DNA of 42,522 nt. Source: Falsigemmobacter intermedius. GTDB taxonomy: Bacteria > Pseudomonadota > Alphaproteobacteria > Rhodobacterales > Rhodobacteraceae. The notes beneath the pieces were generated by a model, which saw only the letters and a program-made list of their open reading frames with translations, did not search any database and was not told the DNA's origin. Below are positions 17,978 to 26,618 of this stretch, piece by piece. The translations under genes were made by a program, and so were the position numbers. The number at the start of each line of letters is the position of its first letter. Position 1 is the stretch's first letter. The stretch covers positions 1-42,522 of the forward strand of contig NZ_SBLC01000023.1 in NCBI RefSeq assembly GCF_004054105.1. The letters are read 5' to 3'.

Positions 17978-18415
17978 ATGGCGGGAATTTTGCTTCTGAA
18001 CGGGCCGAACCTCAATATGCTGGGCCTGCGCCAGCCTGAGGTTTACGGCCGGGACACGCTGGAGGATGTGGTCGCCCTGGCCGGTGCGACGGCCGCCTCT
18101 CTGGGTCTGAGCCTTGAGGCACGGCAGTCGAATTTTGAGGGCGAACTGGTCACCTGGATCCAGCAGGCACGCGGGACTTTCGATGCCATCATCATCAACC
18201 CCGGTGCCTACAGCCACACGTCGGTTGCGATCCTTGATGCGCTGAATATCTTTGAGGGGCCGGTGCTTGAGGTGCATATCTCAAACATCCACAAGCGCGA
18301 AAGCTTCCGCCACCACTCCTATATCAGCCTGCGGGCAGAAGGGGTGATCGCGGGCTGCGGGGTGCAGGGCTATGATCTGGCCGTGCGGCGCGTGGCGGCG
18401 CTTTTGCAGAAATAA
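17978..18415 (+). CDS. aroQ: 3-dehydroquinate dehydratase, type II
   Basis: This enzyme dehydrates 3-dehydroquinate to 3-dehydroshikimate in the shikimate pathway. At 145 residues it has the size of the dodecameric type II enzyme. Signature motifs are [19 protein letters not shown] (with the catalytic Tyr), [20 protein letters not shown] and [24 protein letters not shown] just upstream is its ribosome-binding site. Confidence 0.96.
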   Translation: MAGILLLNGPNLNMLGLRQPEVYGRDTLEDVVALAGATAASLGLSLEARQSNFEGELVTWIQQARGTFDAIIINPGAYSHTSVAILDALNIFEGPVLEVHISNIHKRESFRHHSYISLRAEGVIAGCGVQGYDLAVRRVAALLQK

Positions 18416-18494
18416 AGAGGCCAGCGCCTCTGCCTCAGCCCCCGTCTCTGCGCCCGAAGGCGCAGAGCCTCTCCCCCGATGGTTCAGGCGGGCT

Positions 18495-19007
18495 TCAGGT
18501 GAGTTTCACGGTCACCGGGCCAAAGCGGCTGCGCAGCTCAGTATTCACCTGCTCGGGCACGAATTTCGTCACATCCCCGCCCAGACGCGCGATCTCTTTC
18601 ACAAGACGCGAGGCAATGGCCTGACGGCGCGCATCCGCCATCAGAAAGACCGTCTCGATTGAGCTGTCGAGCGAGCGGTTCATGCCAACCATCTGGAATT
18701 CATATTCAAAATCCGCAACCGCCCGCAGGCCGCGCACGATGACCGTGGCCCCCACATCTCTGGCGCAGTCGATCAGCAGATTTTCAAAGGGATGCACAAG
18801 GATTTCGGTCCCCGTGCGGCGGGTCAGCTCGGCGCATTCTTCCTCGATCATCTGCACCCGCTGCTCCAGCGAGAAAAGCGGACCCTTGTCGCGGTTGATG
18901 GCAACGCCGATCACCAGCCGGTCCACAAGCCGCGCTGCCCGCTCAATAATATCCAGGTGACCCAGAGTAATGGGGTCAAACGTCCCCGGATAAAGTCCGA
19001 TCCGCAT
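18495..19007 (-). CDS. coaD: Phosphopantetheine adenylyltransferase
   Basis: CoaD makes dephospho-CoA from 4'-phosphopantetheine and ATP, the fourth step of CoA synthesis. The 170 residues carry the nucleotidyltransferase motif GTFDPITLGHLDII (the T/HxGH signature). They also contain IVRGLRAVADFEYEFQMVGM and the C-terminal VKEIARLGGDVTKFVP. The start follows a strong GAGGAGG. It is convergent with aroQ. Confidence 0.96.
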   Translation of the reverse strand: MRIGLYPGTFDPITLGHLDIIERAARLVDRLVIGVAINRDKGPLFSLEQRVQMIEEECAELTRRTGTEILVHPFENLLIDCARDVGATVIVRGLRAVADFEYEFQMVGMNRSLDSSIETVFLMADARRQAIASRLVKEIARLGGDVTKFVPEQVNTELRSRFGPVTVKLT

Positions 19008-19120
19008 GGAAGCCTCCTCGCTGCCACGCAGCAGAGTTTTGCTGCGCTGCTGCAAGAGCAACAATATTACCGCCGTATTTTCAAGCGGAGATTGCGTCTC
19101 TCTGCCCGGTTGCGCGGCGC

Positions 19121-19555
19121 TTAATGGCCCCGGATCATATCGGCCAGAGCATTGGTTTCCATGGTTAATTCATCAAGGCGTCCCTTGACGACATCACCAA
19201 TGGAAATCAGCCCGATCATTTCATCGCCTTCCAGAACCGGCATGTGGCGGAAGCGTCCGGCGGTCATTTTTTCGACCACATGTCGCGCCGAATCGCCGGG
19301 GGTGCAGGTCACGAGGCGGCGGGTCATCAACTCGGCGACCGGCTGGGTCAGAATCTCGCCACCCCGGACCGCAAGTTCGCGCACGATGTCACGCTCTGAC
19401 AGGATGCCTTCTGCCCTGCGCCCGTCCGAGGAGATGACCAGCGCGCCGATCCGTTTTTCCGCAAGGATCCGCACCGCCTCAGCAACCGGGGTCTGCGGCG
19501 CGACGGCCAGCACTTTCTGCTCCGGCTTCGCACTCAGGATCTGTCTGACCAGCAT
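19121..19555 (-). CDS. CBS-domain pair protein
   Basis: This 144-residue cytoplasmic protein consists of two CBS domains. The first is about residues 10-65 (VAEAVRILAEKRIGALVISS, then ILSERDIVRELA). The second is about 75-135 (TCTPGDSARHVVEKMTAGRF, then RHMPVLEGDEMIGLISIGDV). Such pairs bind adenine nucleotides and act as energy sensors. It resembles alphaproteobacterial stand-alone CBS proteins; no partner is evident nearby. Confidence 0.9.
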   Translation of the reverse strand: MLVRQILSAKPEQKVLAVAPQTPVAEAVRILAEKRIGALVISSDGRRAEGILSERDIVRELAVRGGEILTQPVAELMTRRLVTCTPGDSARHVVEKMTAGRFRHMPVLEGDEMIGLISIGDVVKGRLDELTMETNALADMIRGH

Positions 19556-19608
19556 CGCTTTTCTCCCGCACCATTACCCCTTCACGCTGCGGAGGGTGCG
19601 CGATTCTG

Positions 19609-20499
19609 TCAAGTCAGCGCTTCGAGGCGGGCCACCTCGCGGCGCAGGCCCTCGCTCAAGGCCTCTGCCAGCCGGTTCATACGGTCTGACCGGCGGTCAT
19701 CGGCATGGCGGATGAGCCAGAAGCTGCGCTTGAGCGAAATCTCATCAGGCAGAACTTTGACCACCCCCGCCGCGCCGGGAATCGCAAAATCATGCACCAC
19801 GCCGATGCCCGCCCGCGCCCGCACCATCTGCATCTGCACCGAGACCGAGTTTGATCCCAGACGCACCGGCCCTGCCCCGGTCTCTCCTAAGTAGTCGAGT
19901 TCCTTGTCGAAAATCATATCCGGGATATAGCCGATGATGCGATGCGCCCCCAGATCGGCGGTGCTGCGGATCGGCGGGTGACGCGCCAGATAATCACGGT
20001 GCGCGGCGAGATGAAGGTGATAATCCGTCAGCTTCTGGACCGTCAGCCGCCCTGCCGTGGGCGGTGAGACCCCGATCACCAGATCCGCCTCGCGCCGCGA
20101 GAGGTTAAACACCCGTGGCAGAGCGACGATCTGAATATCCAGATCGGGGTGCAGATCCGAGATCGCGGCACAGACCTGGGGCAGCACATAATTGGCGCAG
20201 CCATCGGGCGCGCCGATGCGCAGCTGGCCGCTGATCTTTCCGGCCGTGCCGCCCAGATCCTCACCGGCGGCTGTCATCGCCGTTTCTGCCGCTTCGGCGT
20301 GGGGCAGCAGGCGCTGGCCCGCATCCGTCAGCTGATAGCCCTGCGGCGAGCGCAGAAAGAGCCGCGCCTTTAACGCCTCCTCCAGACGCGTCACCCGCCG
20401 ACCCACGGTCGCGGCATCGCAGCGCAGGGTCTTTCCGGCCCCCGACAGGCTTTCCGTCCGCGCCACCGCCAGAAACACCCGCAGATCGTCCCAATCCAT
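19609..20499 (-). CDS. LysR-family transcriptional regulator
   Basis: This 296-residue regulator has an N-terminal winged helix (MDWDDLRVFLAVARTESLSG, then LRCDAATVGRRVTRLEEALK) and a LysR substrate-binding domain ending near EALT. It is divergent from the valine-degradation genes and probably controls them; this is inference. The ATG at 20499 follows GGAGGGG. The same frame stays open back to 22191, but that stretch is antisense to mmsA and not part of the gene. Confidence 0.92.
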   Translation of the reverse strand: MDWDDLRVFLAVARTESLSGAGKTLRCDAATVGRRVTRLEEALKARLFLRSPQGYQLTDAGQRLLPHAEAAETAMTAAGEDLGGTAGKISGQLRIGAPDGCANYVLPQVCAAISDLHPDLDIQIVALPRVFNLSRREADLVIGVSPPTAGRLTVQKLTDYHLHLAAHRDYLARHPPIRSTADLGAHRIIGYIPDMIFDKELDYLGETGAGPVRLGSNSVSVQMQMVRARAGIGVVHDFAIPGAAGVVKVLPDEISLKRSFWLIRHADDRRSDRMNRLAEALSEGLRREVARLEALT

Positions 20500-20510
20500 C
20501 GCCCCTCCGT

Positions 20511-20526
20511 TTTGCATTTTTGCAAA
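20511..20526. promoter_or_regulatory. Candidate LysR operator
   Basis: TTTGCA, TTTT, TGCAAA is a perfect 16-bp palindrome and fits the T-N11-A dyad recognised by LysR proteins. It ends 11 bases before the LysR start codon and lies within the 108-base divergent region with mmsA. A second split dyad, TTTGC at 20532-20536 and GCAAA at 20556-20560, lies beside it and repeats the half-site. Confidence 0.55.
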
Positions 20527-20607
20527 TCCTCTTTGCCAAACTTCCTCTGTGAGAAGCAAAACTGCAAGGCTAACCTGCGGGTTGAAACGACTAAACGGGA
20601 GGATCCC

Positions 20608-22107
20608 ATGCAAGAGATCGGACATTGGGTTAACGGCAAAATGGTCGCCGGCACCTCGGGCCGCTTTGCCGACGTCTTCAACCCCCACACCGGTGAGGTT
20701 CAGGCAAAGGTCGCTCTCGCCACCCAGGCAGAACTCGACCAGGCCGTGGCGGATGCTGCGAAAGCTCAGGTTGCCTGGGGCGCGACCAACCCGCAAAAAC
20801 GCGGCCGTGTGATGATGGCCCTGGTCGGCCTGATCAACCGTGACATGGAAAAGCTTGCAGAAGTGCTGTCGCGTGAGCATGGCAAGACCATTCCGGACGC
20901 CAAAGGCGATATCCAGCGTGGCCTGGAAGTGATCGAATTCTGCATCGGCGCACCGCAGCTGCTGAAAGGTGAATTCACCGACAGCGCAGGCCCGGGCATC
21001 GATATGTACTCCATGCGCCAGCCGCTGGGCGTTGTGGCAGGCATCACGCCCTTCAACTTCCCCGCCATGATCCCGCTGTGGAAAATGGGCCCGGCGCTGG
21101 CCTGTGGCAACGCGATGATCCTGAAGCCCTCTGAGCGCGCGCCGAGCGTGCCGCTGATGCTGGCTGCGCTTTGCAAAGAAGCCGGTCTGCCCGACGGCGT
21201 TCTGCAGGTCATCAACGGCGACAAAGAATCGGTCGATGCGATCCTCGACAATGAGACGATCCAGGCCGTGGGCTTCGTGGGTTCGACCCCGATCGCGCAT
21301 TACATCTATTCGCGCGGCACCGCAGCCGGTAAGCGCGTTCAGTGCTTCGGCGGCGCGAAGAACCACATGATCATCATGCCCGACGCTGACCTTGATCAGG
21401 CCGCTGACGCGCTGGTCGGTGCAGGCTACGGTGCAGCAGGCGAGCGCTGCATGGCGATCTCGGTTGCGGTTCCGGTCGGCGAAGAGACCGCGAACAAGCT
21501 GATCGAAAAGCTGGTCCCGCGCATCGAGAAGCTGAAAGTCGGCCCCTATACCGGTGGCGCAGACATCGACTACGGCCCGGTTGTGACCGCTGCTGCCAAA
21601 GAGAACATCCTGCGTCTGGTGGAAACCGGCGTGGAACAGGGCGCGACCCTGGTCGTCGATGGCCGCGATTTCACTCTGCAGGGCTATGAAAACGGCTTCT
21701 ACGTCGGCCCCCATCTCTTTGACCATGTCACCCCCGACATGGACATCTACAAAAAAGAGATCTTCGGACCGGTTCTCTCGACCGTTCGTGCACAAAGCTA
21801 TGAAGAAGCGCTCAAGCTGGCCATGGACCATGAATATGGCAATGGCACCGCGATCTTCACCCGTGACGGCGACACCGCGCGTGACTTTGCCGCCCGTGTC
21901 AACGTCGGCATGATCGGCATCAACGTTCCGATCCCGGTTCCGCTGGCCTATCACACCTTCGGCGGCTGGAAGAAATCCGCCTTCGGTGACCTGAACCAGC
22001 ACGGCCCGGATGCGTTCCGCTTCTACACCCGCACCAAAACCATCACCTCGCGCTGGCCCTCGGGCATCAAAGAAGGCGCGTCGCTGAACTTCAAGATGAT
22101 GGACTGA
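20608..22107 (+). CDS. mmsA: CoA-acylating methylmalonate-semialdehyde dehydrogenase
   Basis: This enzyme oxidises (methyl)malonate semialdehyde to propionyl- or acetyl-CoA at the end of valine degradation. At 499 residues it has the family length. Motifs are FNFPAMIPLWKMGPALACGN, the NAD-binding GFVGSTPIAHYIY, CFGGAKNHMIIMPDAD and the catalytic Cys near residue 281 in GERCMAIS. The C-terminal YHTFGGWKKSAFGDLNQHG is characteristic of MmsA. GGGAGG precedes the ATG. It heads the cluster but is followed by its own terminator, so the later genes may need another promoter. Confidence 0.95.
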   Translation: MQEIGHWVNGKMVAGTSGRFADVFNPHTGEVQAKVALATQAELDQAVADAAKAQVAWGATNPQKRGRVMMALVGLINRDMEKLAEVLSREHGKTIPDAKGDIQRGLEVIEFCIGAPQLLKGEFTDSAGPGIDMYSMRQPLGVVAGITPFNFPAMIPLWKMGPALACGNAMILKPSERAPSVPLMLAALCKEAGLPDGVLQVINGDKESVDAILDNETIQAVGFVGSTPIAHYIYSRGTAAGKRVQCFGGAKNHMIIMPDADLDQAADALVGAGYGAAGERCMAISVAVPVGEETANKLIEKLVPRIEKLKVGPYTGGADIDYGPVVTAAAKENILRLVETGVEQGATLVVDGRDFTLQGYENGFYVGPHLFDHVTPDMDIYKKEIFGPVLSTVRAQSYEEALKLAMDHEYGNGTAIFTRDGDTARDFAARVNVGMIGINVPIPVPLAYHTFGGWKKSAFGDLNQHGPDAFRFYTRTKTITSRWPSGIKEGASLNFKMMD

Positions 22108-22114
22108 CAATCTG

Positions 22115-22142
22115 AAAGGGGGCCGGCTGCGGCCCCCTTTTT
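22115..22142 (+). terminator. Intrinsic terminator after mmsA
   Basis: GGGGGCC at 22118-22124 pairs with GGCCCCC at 22131-22137 around GGCTGC, and five or more T follow. Flanking A and T residues extend the stem. Confidence 0.9.
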
Positions 22143-22190
22143 GCCCCCGATCTCGGGGAAAGACATCGTGCCAGGGAGTGGGAGGGCGCA

Positions 22191-23336
22191 ATGGGTTTCG
22201 GATTGAGCGAAGAGCAGCAGGCCATTTTTGACATGGCTTACGCCTTCGGGCAGGAGCAGATCGCCCCGCATGCGCGGGCCTGGGAAGAGGCCGGGACCAT
22301 CCCGCGCGACTTCTGGCCCCGGGTGGCCGAACTGGGACTGGGCGGGATTTATGTCTCAGAGGAATATGGCGGCTCAGGCCTGTCGCGGCTGGATGCGGCG
22401 CTGGTCTTTGAAGCCCTGGCCATGGCCTGCCCCTCGGTCGGCTCGCTTTTGTCGATCCACAATATGTGTGGCGGCATGATCGATAAATTCGGCTCCCCTG
22501 AGCTGAAGGCGAAATGGCTGCCGGGTCTGTGCAGCATGGAGACGATCTTTTCTTACTGCCTGACCGAGCCGGGCGCCGGCTCTGACGCCGCCGCTCTGCG
22601 CACGCGGGCCGAGAAAGGCAATGAGGGCTATAAGCTCAACGGCTCAAAAAGCTTTATCTCGGGCGGCAGCTATTCGGATGCCTATCTGGTCATGGTCCGC
22701 ACCGGCGGCGATGGTCCGAAAGGCATCTCAACGGTGATCGTGCCGAACGGCGCACCGGGCCTGTCCTTCGGGGCGCTGGAGCAGAAGATGGGCTGGCGTT
22801 CGCAGCCGACGGCCCAGGTGCAGTTTGACGACTGCCTGACCGGGCTTGATAATCTGGTGGGCGAAGAGGGGCGCGGGTTTTCCTATGCCATGGCCGGGCT
22901 GGACGGCGGGCGGCTGAACATCGCGGCTTCGGCCCTCGGCGGCGCTCAGGCCGCCTTTGATCAGACCCTGCAATATATGAGCGAGCGTAAGGCCTTTGGC
23001 CAAAGCATCGATCAGTTCCAGGGCCTGCAGTTCCGCTTGGCTGATATGGAAGTGAAGCTGCAATCGGCCCGCACCTTCCTGCGCCAAGCCGCCTGGAAGG
23101 TCGACAGCGGCACCGCTGATGCCACCAAATTCTGTGCCATGGCCAAGCTTTATGTGACCGATGCCGCCTTCGAGGTGGCCAATGACTGCCTGCAGCTGCA
23201 CGGCGGCTACGGCTATCTTGCCGATTACGGTATCGAAAAGATCGTCCGCGATCTGCGTGTCCATCAGATCCTCGAGGGCACCAATGAAATCATGCGCGTC
23301 ATCACCGCGCGCAGCCTGATCGGGGGCCGGAAATGA
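22191..23336 (+). CDS. Acyl-CoA dehydrogenase, probably isobutyryl-CoA
   Basis: This 381-residue FAD enzyme desaturates an acyl-CoA. Signatures are YCLTEPGAGSDAAALRT, KSFISGGSYSDAYLVM, FGQSIDQFQGLQFRLADMEV and the C-terminal LHGGYGYLADYGIEKIVRDL. The catalytic Glu is probably residue 362 in ILEGTNEIM. The neighbours handle the next steps of valine degradation, so isobutyryl-CoA is the likely substrate; other short branched acyl-CoAs are possible. Its stop overlaps the next gene start by four bases. Confidence 0.92.
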   Translation: MGFGLSEEQQAIFDMAYAFGQEQIAPHARAWEEAGTIPRDFWPRVAELGLGGIYVSEEYGGSGLSRLDAALVFEALAMACPSVGSLLSIHNMCGGMIDKFGSPELKAKWLPGLCSMETIFSYCLTEPGAGSDAAALRTRAEKGNEGYKLNGSKSFISGGSYSDAYLVMVRTGGDGPKGISTVIVPNGAPGLSFGALEQKMGWRSQPTAQVQFDDCLTGLDNLVGEEGRGFSYAMAGLDGGRLNIAASALGGAQAAFDQTLQYMSERKAFGQSIDQFQGLQFRLADMEVKLQSARTFLRQAAWKVDSGTADATKFCAMAKLYVTDAAFEVANDCLQLHGGYGYLADYGIEKIVRDLRVHQILEGTNEIMRVITARSLIGGRK

Positions 23337-24355
23337 GCGAAATTGAGATCCGCAAAGAGGGCCGCGCCGGGATCCTCACTCTGAACCGCCCCGAGGCGCT
23401 GAATGCGCTGACCCATCAGATCTGCCTTAATGCCGAAGCCGCCCTGCGCGCCTGGATCAATGACCCTGAGGTCGCGGTTGTGATCCTCGAAGGCGCAGGC
23501 CCGCGAGCCTTCTGCTCGGGCGGCGATGTGGTGCAGGCGGCGCAGGCGGCACGTCAGGGGGATTACAGTCTCGGCCGCAATTTCTGGCGCGACGAATACC
23601 GGCTGAACCTGCTGCTGGCGGAGTATCCCAAACCGATCATCTCCTTCCTGCACGGCTTCGTCATGGGCGGCGGCGTGGGCTTTGGCGGCCTGGTCAGCCA
23701 CCGCGTGGTGGGTGAAAGCACGCAGGTGGCCATGCCCGAATGCGGCATCGGCCTGATCCCGGATGTCGGCGGCACCTGGCTTCTCTCCCGCGTGCCGGGA
23801 GAGGCGGGCCTCTACCTTGGCCTCACCGCGGCGCGCATGGGGCCGGGCGATGCCATCTGGGCCGGCTTTGCCGATCACTTTATCCCCGAAGCCGACTGGC
23901 CTGCGCTCAAAGCACAGCTGATCGCCACCGGTCAGCCCGATCTGTCGCATCACCTTGCCCCGGAAAGCCCGCTCGCGGCGCAAAGCGCAGAGATCAACCG
24001 TCTCTTCAGCGCCGACAGCATCCCCGCGATCATGACCGCCCTTGAGGCTGACGGCAGCGATTTCGCCGCCTCCGCCCTCAAGGCGCTGCGCCGCAACTCG
24101 CCGCTCTCCATGGCCTCGACGCTCGCGATGATCCGCCCCGGCCCCGCCACCCTGGCCGAGGCCCTGCGTCAGGAATTCCGCTGGACCTGGCGCTCGATGG
24201 ATCAGGGCGATTTCATCGAGGGCGTGCGCGCACAGCTCATCGACAAAGACCGCAAACCGGTCTGGCAACATGCTTCAACCGCAGAGGTGACGGCAGAGGA
24301 TGTGGCCGCAATGCTTGCGCCCCTTGGCGCAGACGAATGGGAGGAAGACCAATGA
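23333..24355 (+). CDS. 3-hydroxyisobutyryl-CoA hydrolase-type crotonase
   Basis: This 340-residue crotonase-fold enzyme probably removes CoA from 3-hydroxyisobutyryl-CoA. Visible are LNRPEALNALTHQ, the oxyanion loop FCSGGDVVQAA, GFVMGGGVGFGG and the HIBCH-type active site MPECGIGLIPDVGGTWLLSR. Its length exceeds plain enoyl-CoA hydratases (about 260) and matches hydrolases of this type. It overlaps the acyl-CoA dehydrogenase by four bases and mmsB by four, so translation is coupled. Confidence 0.92.
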   Translation: MSEIEIRKEGRAGILTLNRPEALNALTHQICLNAEAALRAWINDPEVAVVILEGAGPRAFCSGGDVVQAAQAARQGDYSLGRNFWRDEYRLNLLLAEYPKPIISFLHGFVMGGGVGFGGLVSHRVVGESTQVAMPECGIGLIPDVGGTWLLSRVPGEAGLYLGLTAARMGPGDAIWAGFADHFIPEADWPALKAQLIATGQPDLSHHLAPESPLAAQSAEINRLFSADSIPAIMTALEADGSDFAASALKALRRNSPLSMASTLAMIRPGPATLAEALRQEFRWTWRSMDQGDFIEGVRAQLIDKDRKPVWQHASTAEVTAEDVAAMLAPLGADEWEEDQ

Positions 24356-25224
24356 AGATCGGCTTTATCGGCCTTGGCAATATGGGCGGCCCCATGGCCG
24401 CAAACCTTGTAAAGGCAGGCCATGAGGTTACGGGATTTGACCTCGTCACCGCGCCCCCTGAGGGGGCCGCCCGCGCCGCTTCCGCGGCAGAGGCCGCAAA
24501 GGGTGCCGATGTCGTCATCACCATGCTGCCCAATGGCGCGATCCTCCAGGCCGTGGCGGCCGAAGTGATTCCGGCGATGAAGTCCGGCGCAGTGCTTTGC
24601 GACTGCTCGACCGTCGACGTGGAAAGCGCCCGCGCCGTGGCGGAGAAGGCCGCCTCCGCAGGGCTTGGCGCTCTCGATGCCCCGGTCTCGGGCGGCATCG
24701 GCGGCGCGGCTGCCGGCACGCTCACCTTCATGGTGGGGGGGGCGGACGCGGCCTTCGCCACCGTGAAGCCGCTCTTTGATATCATGGGCCAGAAAGCCGT
24801 GCACTGCGGGGATGCAGGCGCCGGTCAGGCCGCCAAGATCTGCAACAATATGATCCTCGGCGTCACCATGATCGCCACCTGCGAAGCCTTTGCCCTGGCG
24901 GATAAACTCGGCCTCGACCGCCAGAAGATGTTCGATGTGGTCTCCACCTCCTCGGGCTATAGCTGGAGCATGAATGCCTATTGCCCGGCCCCCGGCGTCG
25001 GCCCGCAAAGCCCCTCCGATAATGGCTACAAACCGGGCTTCGCGGCAGAACTGATGCTCAAAGACCTGCGCCTGTCGCAACAGGCAGCCGAGGCTGCCGA
25101 TGCCGATACCCCCATGGGTCAGCTGGCCGCCGAGCTCTACACCCGCTTTGTCGAGCATGAGAACGGCAAAGGCATGGATTTCTCCGCCATGCTGCCGCGC
25201 TTCGAGCAGCGCAGCCGCGGCTGA
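24352..25224 (+). CDS. mmsB: 3-hydroxyisobutyrate dehydrogenase
   Basis: This enzyme oxidises 3-hydroxyisobutyrate to methylmalonate semialdehyde with NAD, giving the substrate of MmsA. The 290 residues begin with the Rossmann motif KIGFIGLGNMGGPMAANL. They continue with the substrate motif APVSGGIGGAAAGTLTFMVG and the catalytic Lys near residue 162 in GAGQAAKICNNM. The start is the ATG overlapping the preceding stop; the five-codon longer frame is not needed. With the three genes before it, it completes the route from isobutyryl-CoA to propionyl-CoA. Confidence 0.95.
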   Translation: MKIGFIGLGNMGGPMAANLVKAGHEVTGFDLVTAPPEGAARAASAAEAAKGADVVITMLPNGAILQAVAAEVIPAMKSGAVLCDCSTVDVESARAVAEKAASAGLGALDAPVSGGIGGAAAGTLTFMVGGADAAFATVKPLFDIMGQKAVHCGDAGAGQAAKICNNMILGVTMIATCEAFALADKLGLDRQKMFDVVSTSSGYSWSMNAYCPAPGVGPQSPSDNGYKPGFAAELMLKDLRLSQQAAEAADADTPMGQLAAELYTRFVEHENGKGMDFSAMLPRFEQRSRG

Positions 25225-25248
25225 GCATCCGGGAGATCGGGGAGGGAT

Positions 25249-25295
25249 CGGGAGGGGCGCTGCCCCTCCCGACAGGGTGCGGGGCAGCGCCCCGC
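25249..25295. repeat. Tandem GC-rich hairpins after mmsB
   Basis: Two hairpins stand side by side. CGGGAGGGGC, GCT, GCCCCTCCCG spans 25249-25271, and GCGGGGC, AGC, GCCCCGC spans 25279-25295. They lie between the convergent mmsB and FAD oxidoreductase genes and share a core with the hairpin at 13263-13281. They probably mark both transcript ends, though there is no T tract. Confidence 0.7.
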
Positions 25296-25311
25296 CTCCC
25301 CCGCCCGCCTG

Positions 25312-26493
25312 TTACACGATGGCCATCTCCAGAAACGGCCGCCCCGCCAGCACCCGCTCAACCCCCAGATCACTCAGATCAAGGCTGCGGTAGCCCCCAG
25401 TCAGAATCAGCTCCGCAATCCCGCGCCCGGTCGCCGGGGACTGCTGCAGACCATGCCCGGAAAATCCATTCATCAGATAGAGATTCTCCCGCGCCGGATG
25501 CGCGCCCAGAATCGCATTCTGATCGAGCGTATTGTAATCATAATGCCCGACCCAAAGCCGCTGCACCCGGCAGGCGTCAAAACCCTCTGAGCGGTTATAA
25601 AGCATCGGCCAGATCACCTCTTCAAAGAGATGGGCATCGGGCTCAAAATCATCCACCGCGCAGGGTCCATCGCCCTCAGGGACCGTTGCCGTGATCCAGC
25701 CCTGATGCTCGGGGCGCATATAATAGCCCTGATAATCAATAATCAGCGGCGCCTCCGGATGGCGCGCATTGGGAGCATCAATCACGAAAACGGTGCGCTT
25801 GCGCGGCTCAACGGGCAGCGTCAGCCCCGCCCATTCCATGACCTGCGAGGCCCGCGTCCCGGCCGCATTCACCACTGCCCCGCAGCCGAGCCGCGCGCCG
25901 GAGGCCAGCTTCACTGCGGTGATCCTTGTGCCCTCCAGCTCAAGCCCCACGGCCTCGTCTTTCAGAAAAACCACGCCCTGACGCCGGGCAGCAGCGCGAA
26001 AACCGCCCAGAAGGCCCATATTATCAAACCAGCCTTCGTCACGGTGGCCAAAAGACCCCGCACTCAGATCTTCGGTTTTCATCCAGGGAAAGCGCTTTGC
26101 AATGGCCTCCGGGTTCAGCACCTCAGTCGCTGCCCCGAAGCCGCGCTGCATCGCGGCCAGCTCTTCCAGCTGACCCGGCGCCTCGGCAGAGGCCCCCAGA
26201 AACAGATAGCCGTTCTCCTTCAGGCCCAGATCACCTTGCCCCGGCTCCAGCGCGAGTTCCTCGCCAAAATTACGGATAAACTCCACCCCAAAGCGCGAAA
26301 TCTGCACATTGACCGGATTGCTGAACTGGCTTCGCACCGAAGCCACCGAGAGGGCCGTGGCCGAAAATGCATAGCCCGGATCCCGCTCAATCACCGCCGC
26401 ACGCAGCTCCGGCTGCATCCGCGTCAGCCAGAAAGCCGCCGAAGCACCTGAGACAGCGCCGCCTATTACCACGACATCAAAATTTTGCGTCAC
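25312..26493 (-). CDS. FAD-dependent oxidoreductase (DAO family)
   Basis: This 393-residue flavoprotein resembles the glycine/sarcosine/D-amino-acid oxidase family. The N-terminal FAD site reads VVVIGGAVSGASAAFWL, with Ala at the third position of the usual GxGxxG. AGTRASQVMEWAGL and the C-terminal FSGHGLQQSPATGRGIAELI (second FAD contact) are typical. The substrate is probably an amine or amino acid but cannot be named. It is divergent from a LuxR-type regulator, with 125 bases between. Confidence 0.9.
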   Translation of the reverse strand: MTQNFDVVVIGGAVSGASAAFWLTRMQPELRAAVIERDPGYAFSATALSVASVRSQFSNPVNVQISRFGVEFIRNFGEELALEPGQGDLGLKENGYLFLGASAEAPGQLEELAAMQRGFGAATEVLNPEAIAKRFPWMKTEDLSAGSFGHRDEGWFDNMGLLGGFRAAARRQGVVFLKDEAVGLELEGTRITAVKLASGARLGCGAVVNAAGTRASQVMEWAGLTLPVEPRKRTVFVIDAPNARHPEAPLIIDYQGYYMRPEHQGWITATVPEGDGPCAVDDFEPDAHLFEEVIWPMLYNRSEGFDACRVQRLWVGHYDYNTLDQNAILGAHPARENLYLMNGFSGHGLQQSPATGRGIAELILTGGYRSLDLSDLGVERVLAGRPFLEMAIV

Positions 26494-26521
26494 GGCCCAC
26501 TCCGTTCAAACAGGTTGGAAA

Positions 26522-26581
26522 GGCCTTGTGCGGCCTTGTAATACCGGGAATAGAATGAAAACAAGGAACTTGAGCAAGGCC
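26522..26581. repeat. CCTTGT-type repeats between FAD enzyme and LuxR genes
   Basis: GGCCTTGT occurs at 26522-26529 and 26532-26539, exactly ten bases apart. The inverted forms ACAAGG (26561-26566) and GCAAGGCC (26574-26581) follow. The arrangement suggests a multi-site binding region in this divergent promoter. Confidence 0.5.
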
Positions 26582-26594
26582 TCTTTCAGAGGCC
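26578..26594. promoter_or_regulatory. 17-bp palindrome before the LuxR-type gene
   Basis: GGCCTCT, TTC, AGAGGCC is a perfect inverted repeat ending 24 bases before the TTG start. Its size is close to lux-box dyads. It may be the operator of the regulator, or a leader hairpin. Confidence 0.45.
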
Positions 26595-26618
26595 CGGACG
26601 ACAAAAAAGGTCGACAGT

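Noticed and set aside
20500-22191. Long minus-strand frame in continuity with the LysR gene
   Set aside because: It is the antisense shadow of mmsA; LysR proteins are about 300 residues and the helix-turn-helix starts at 20499.
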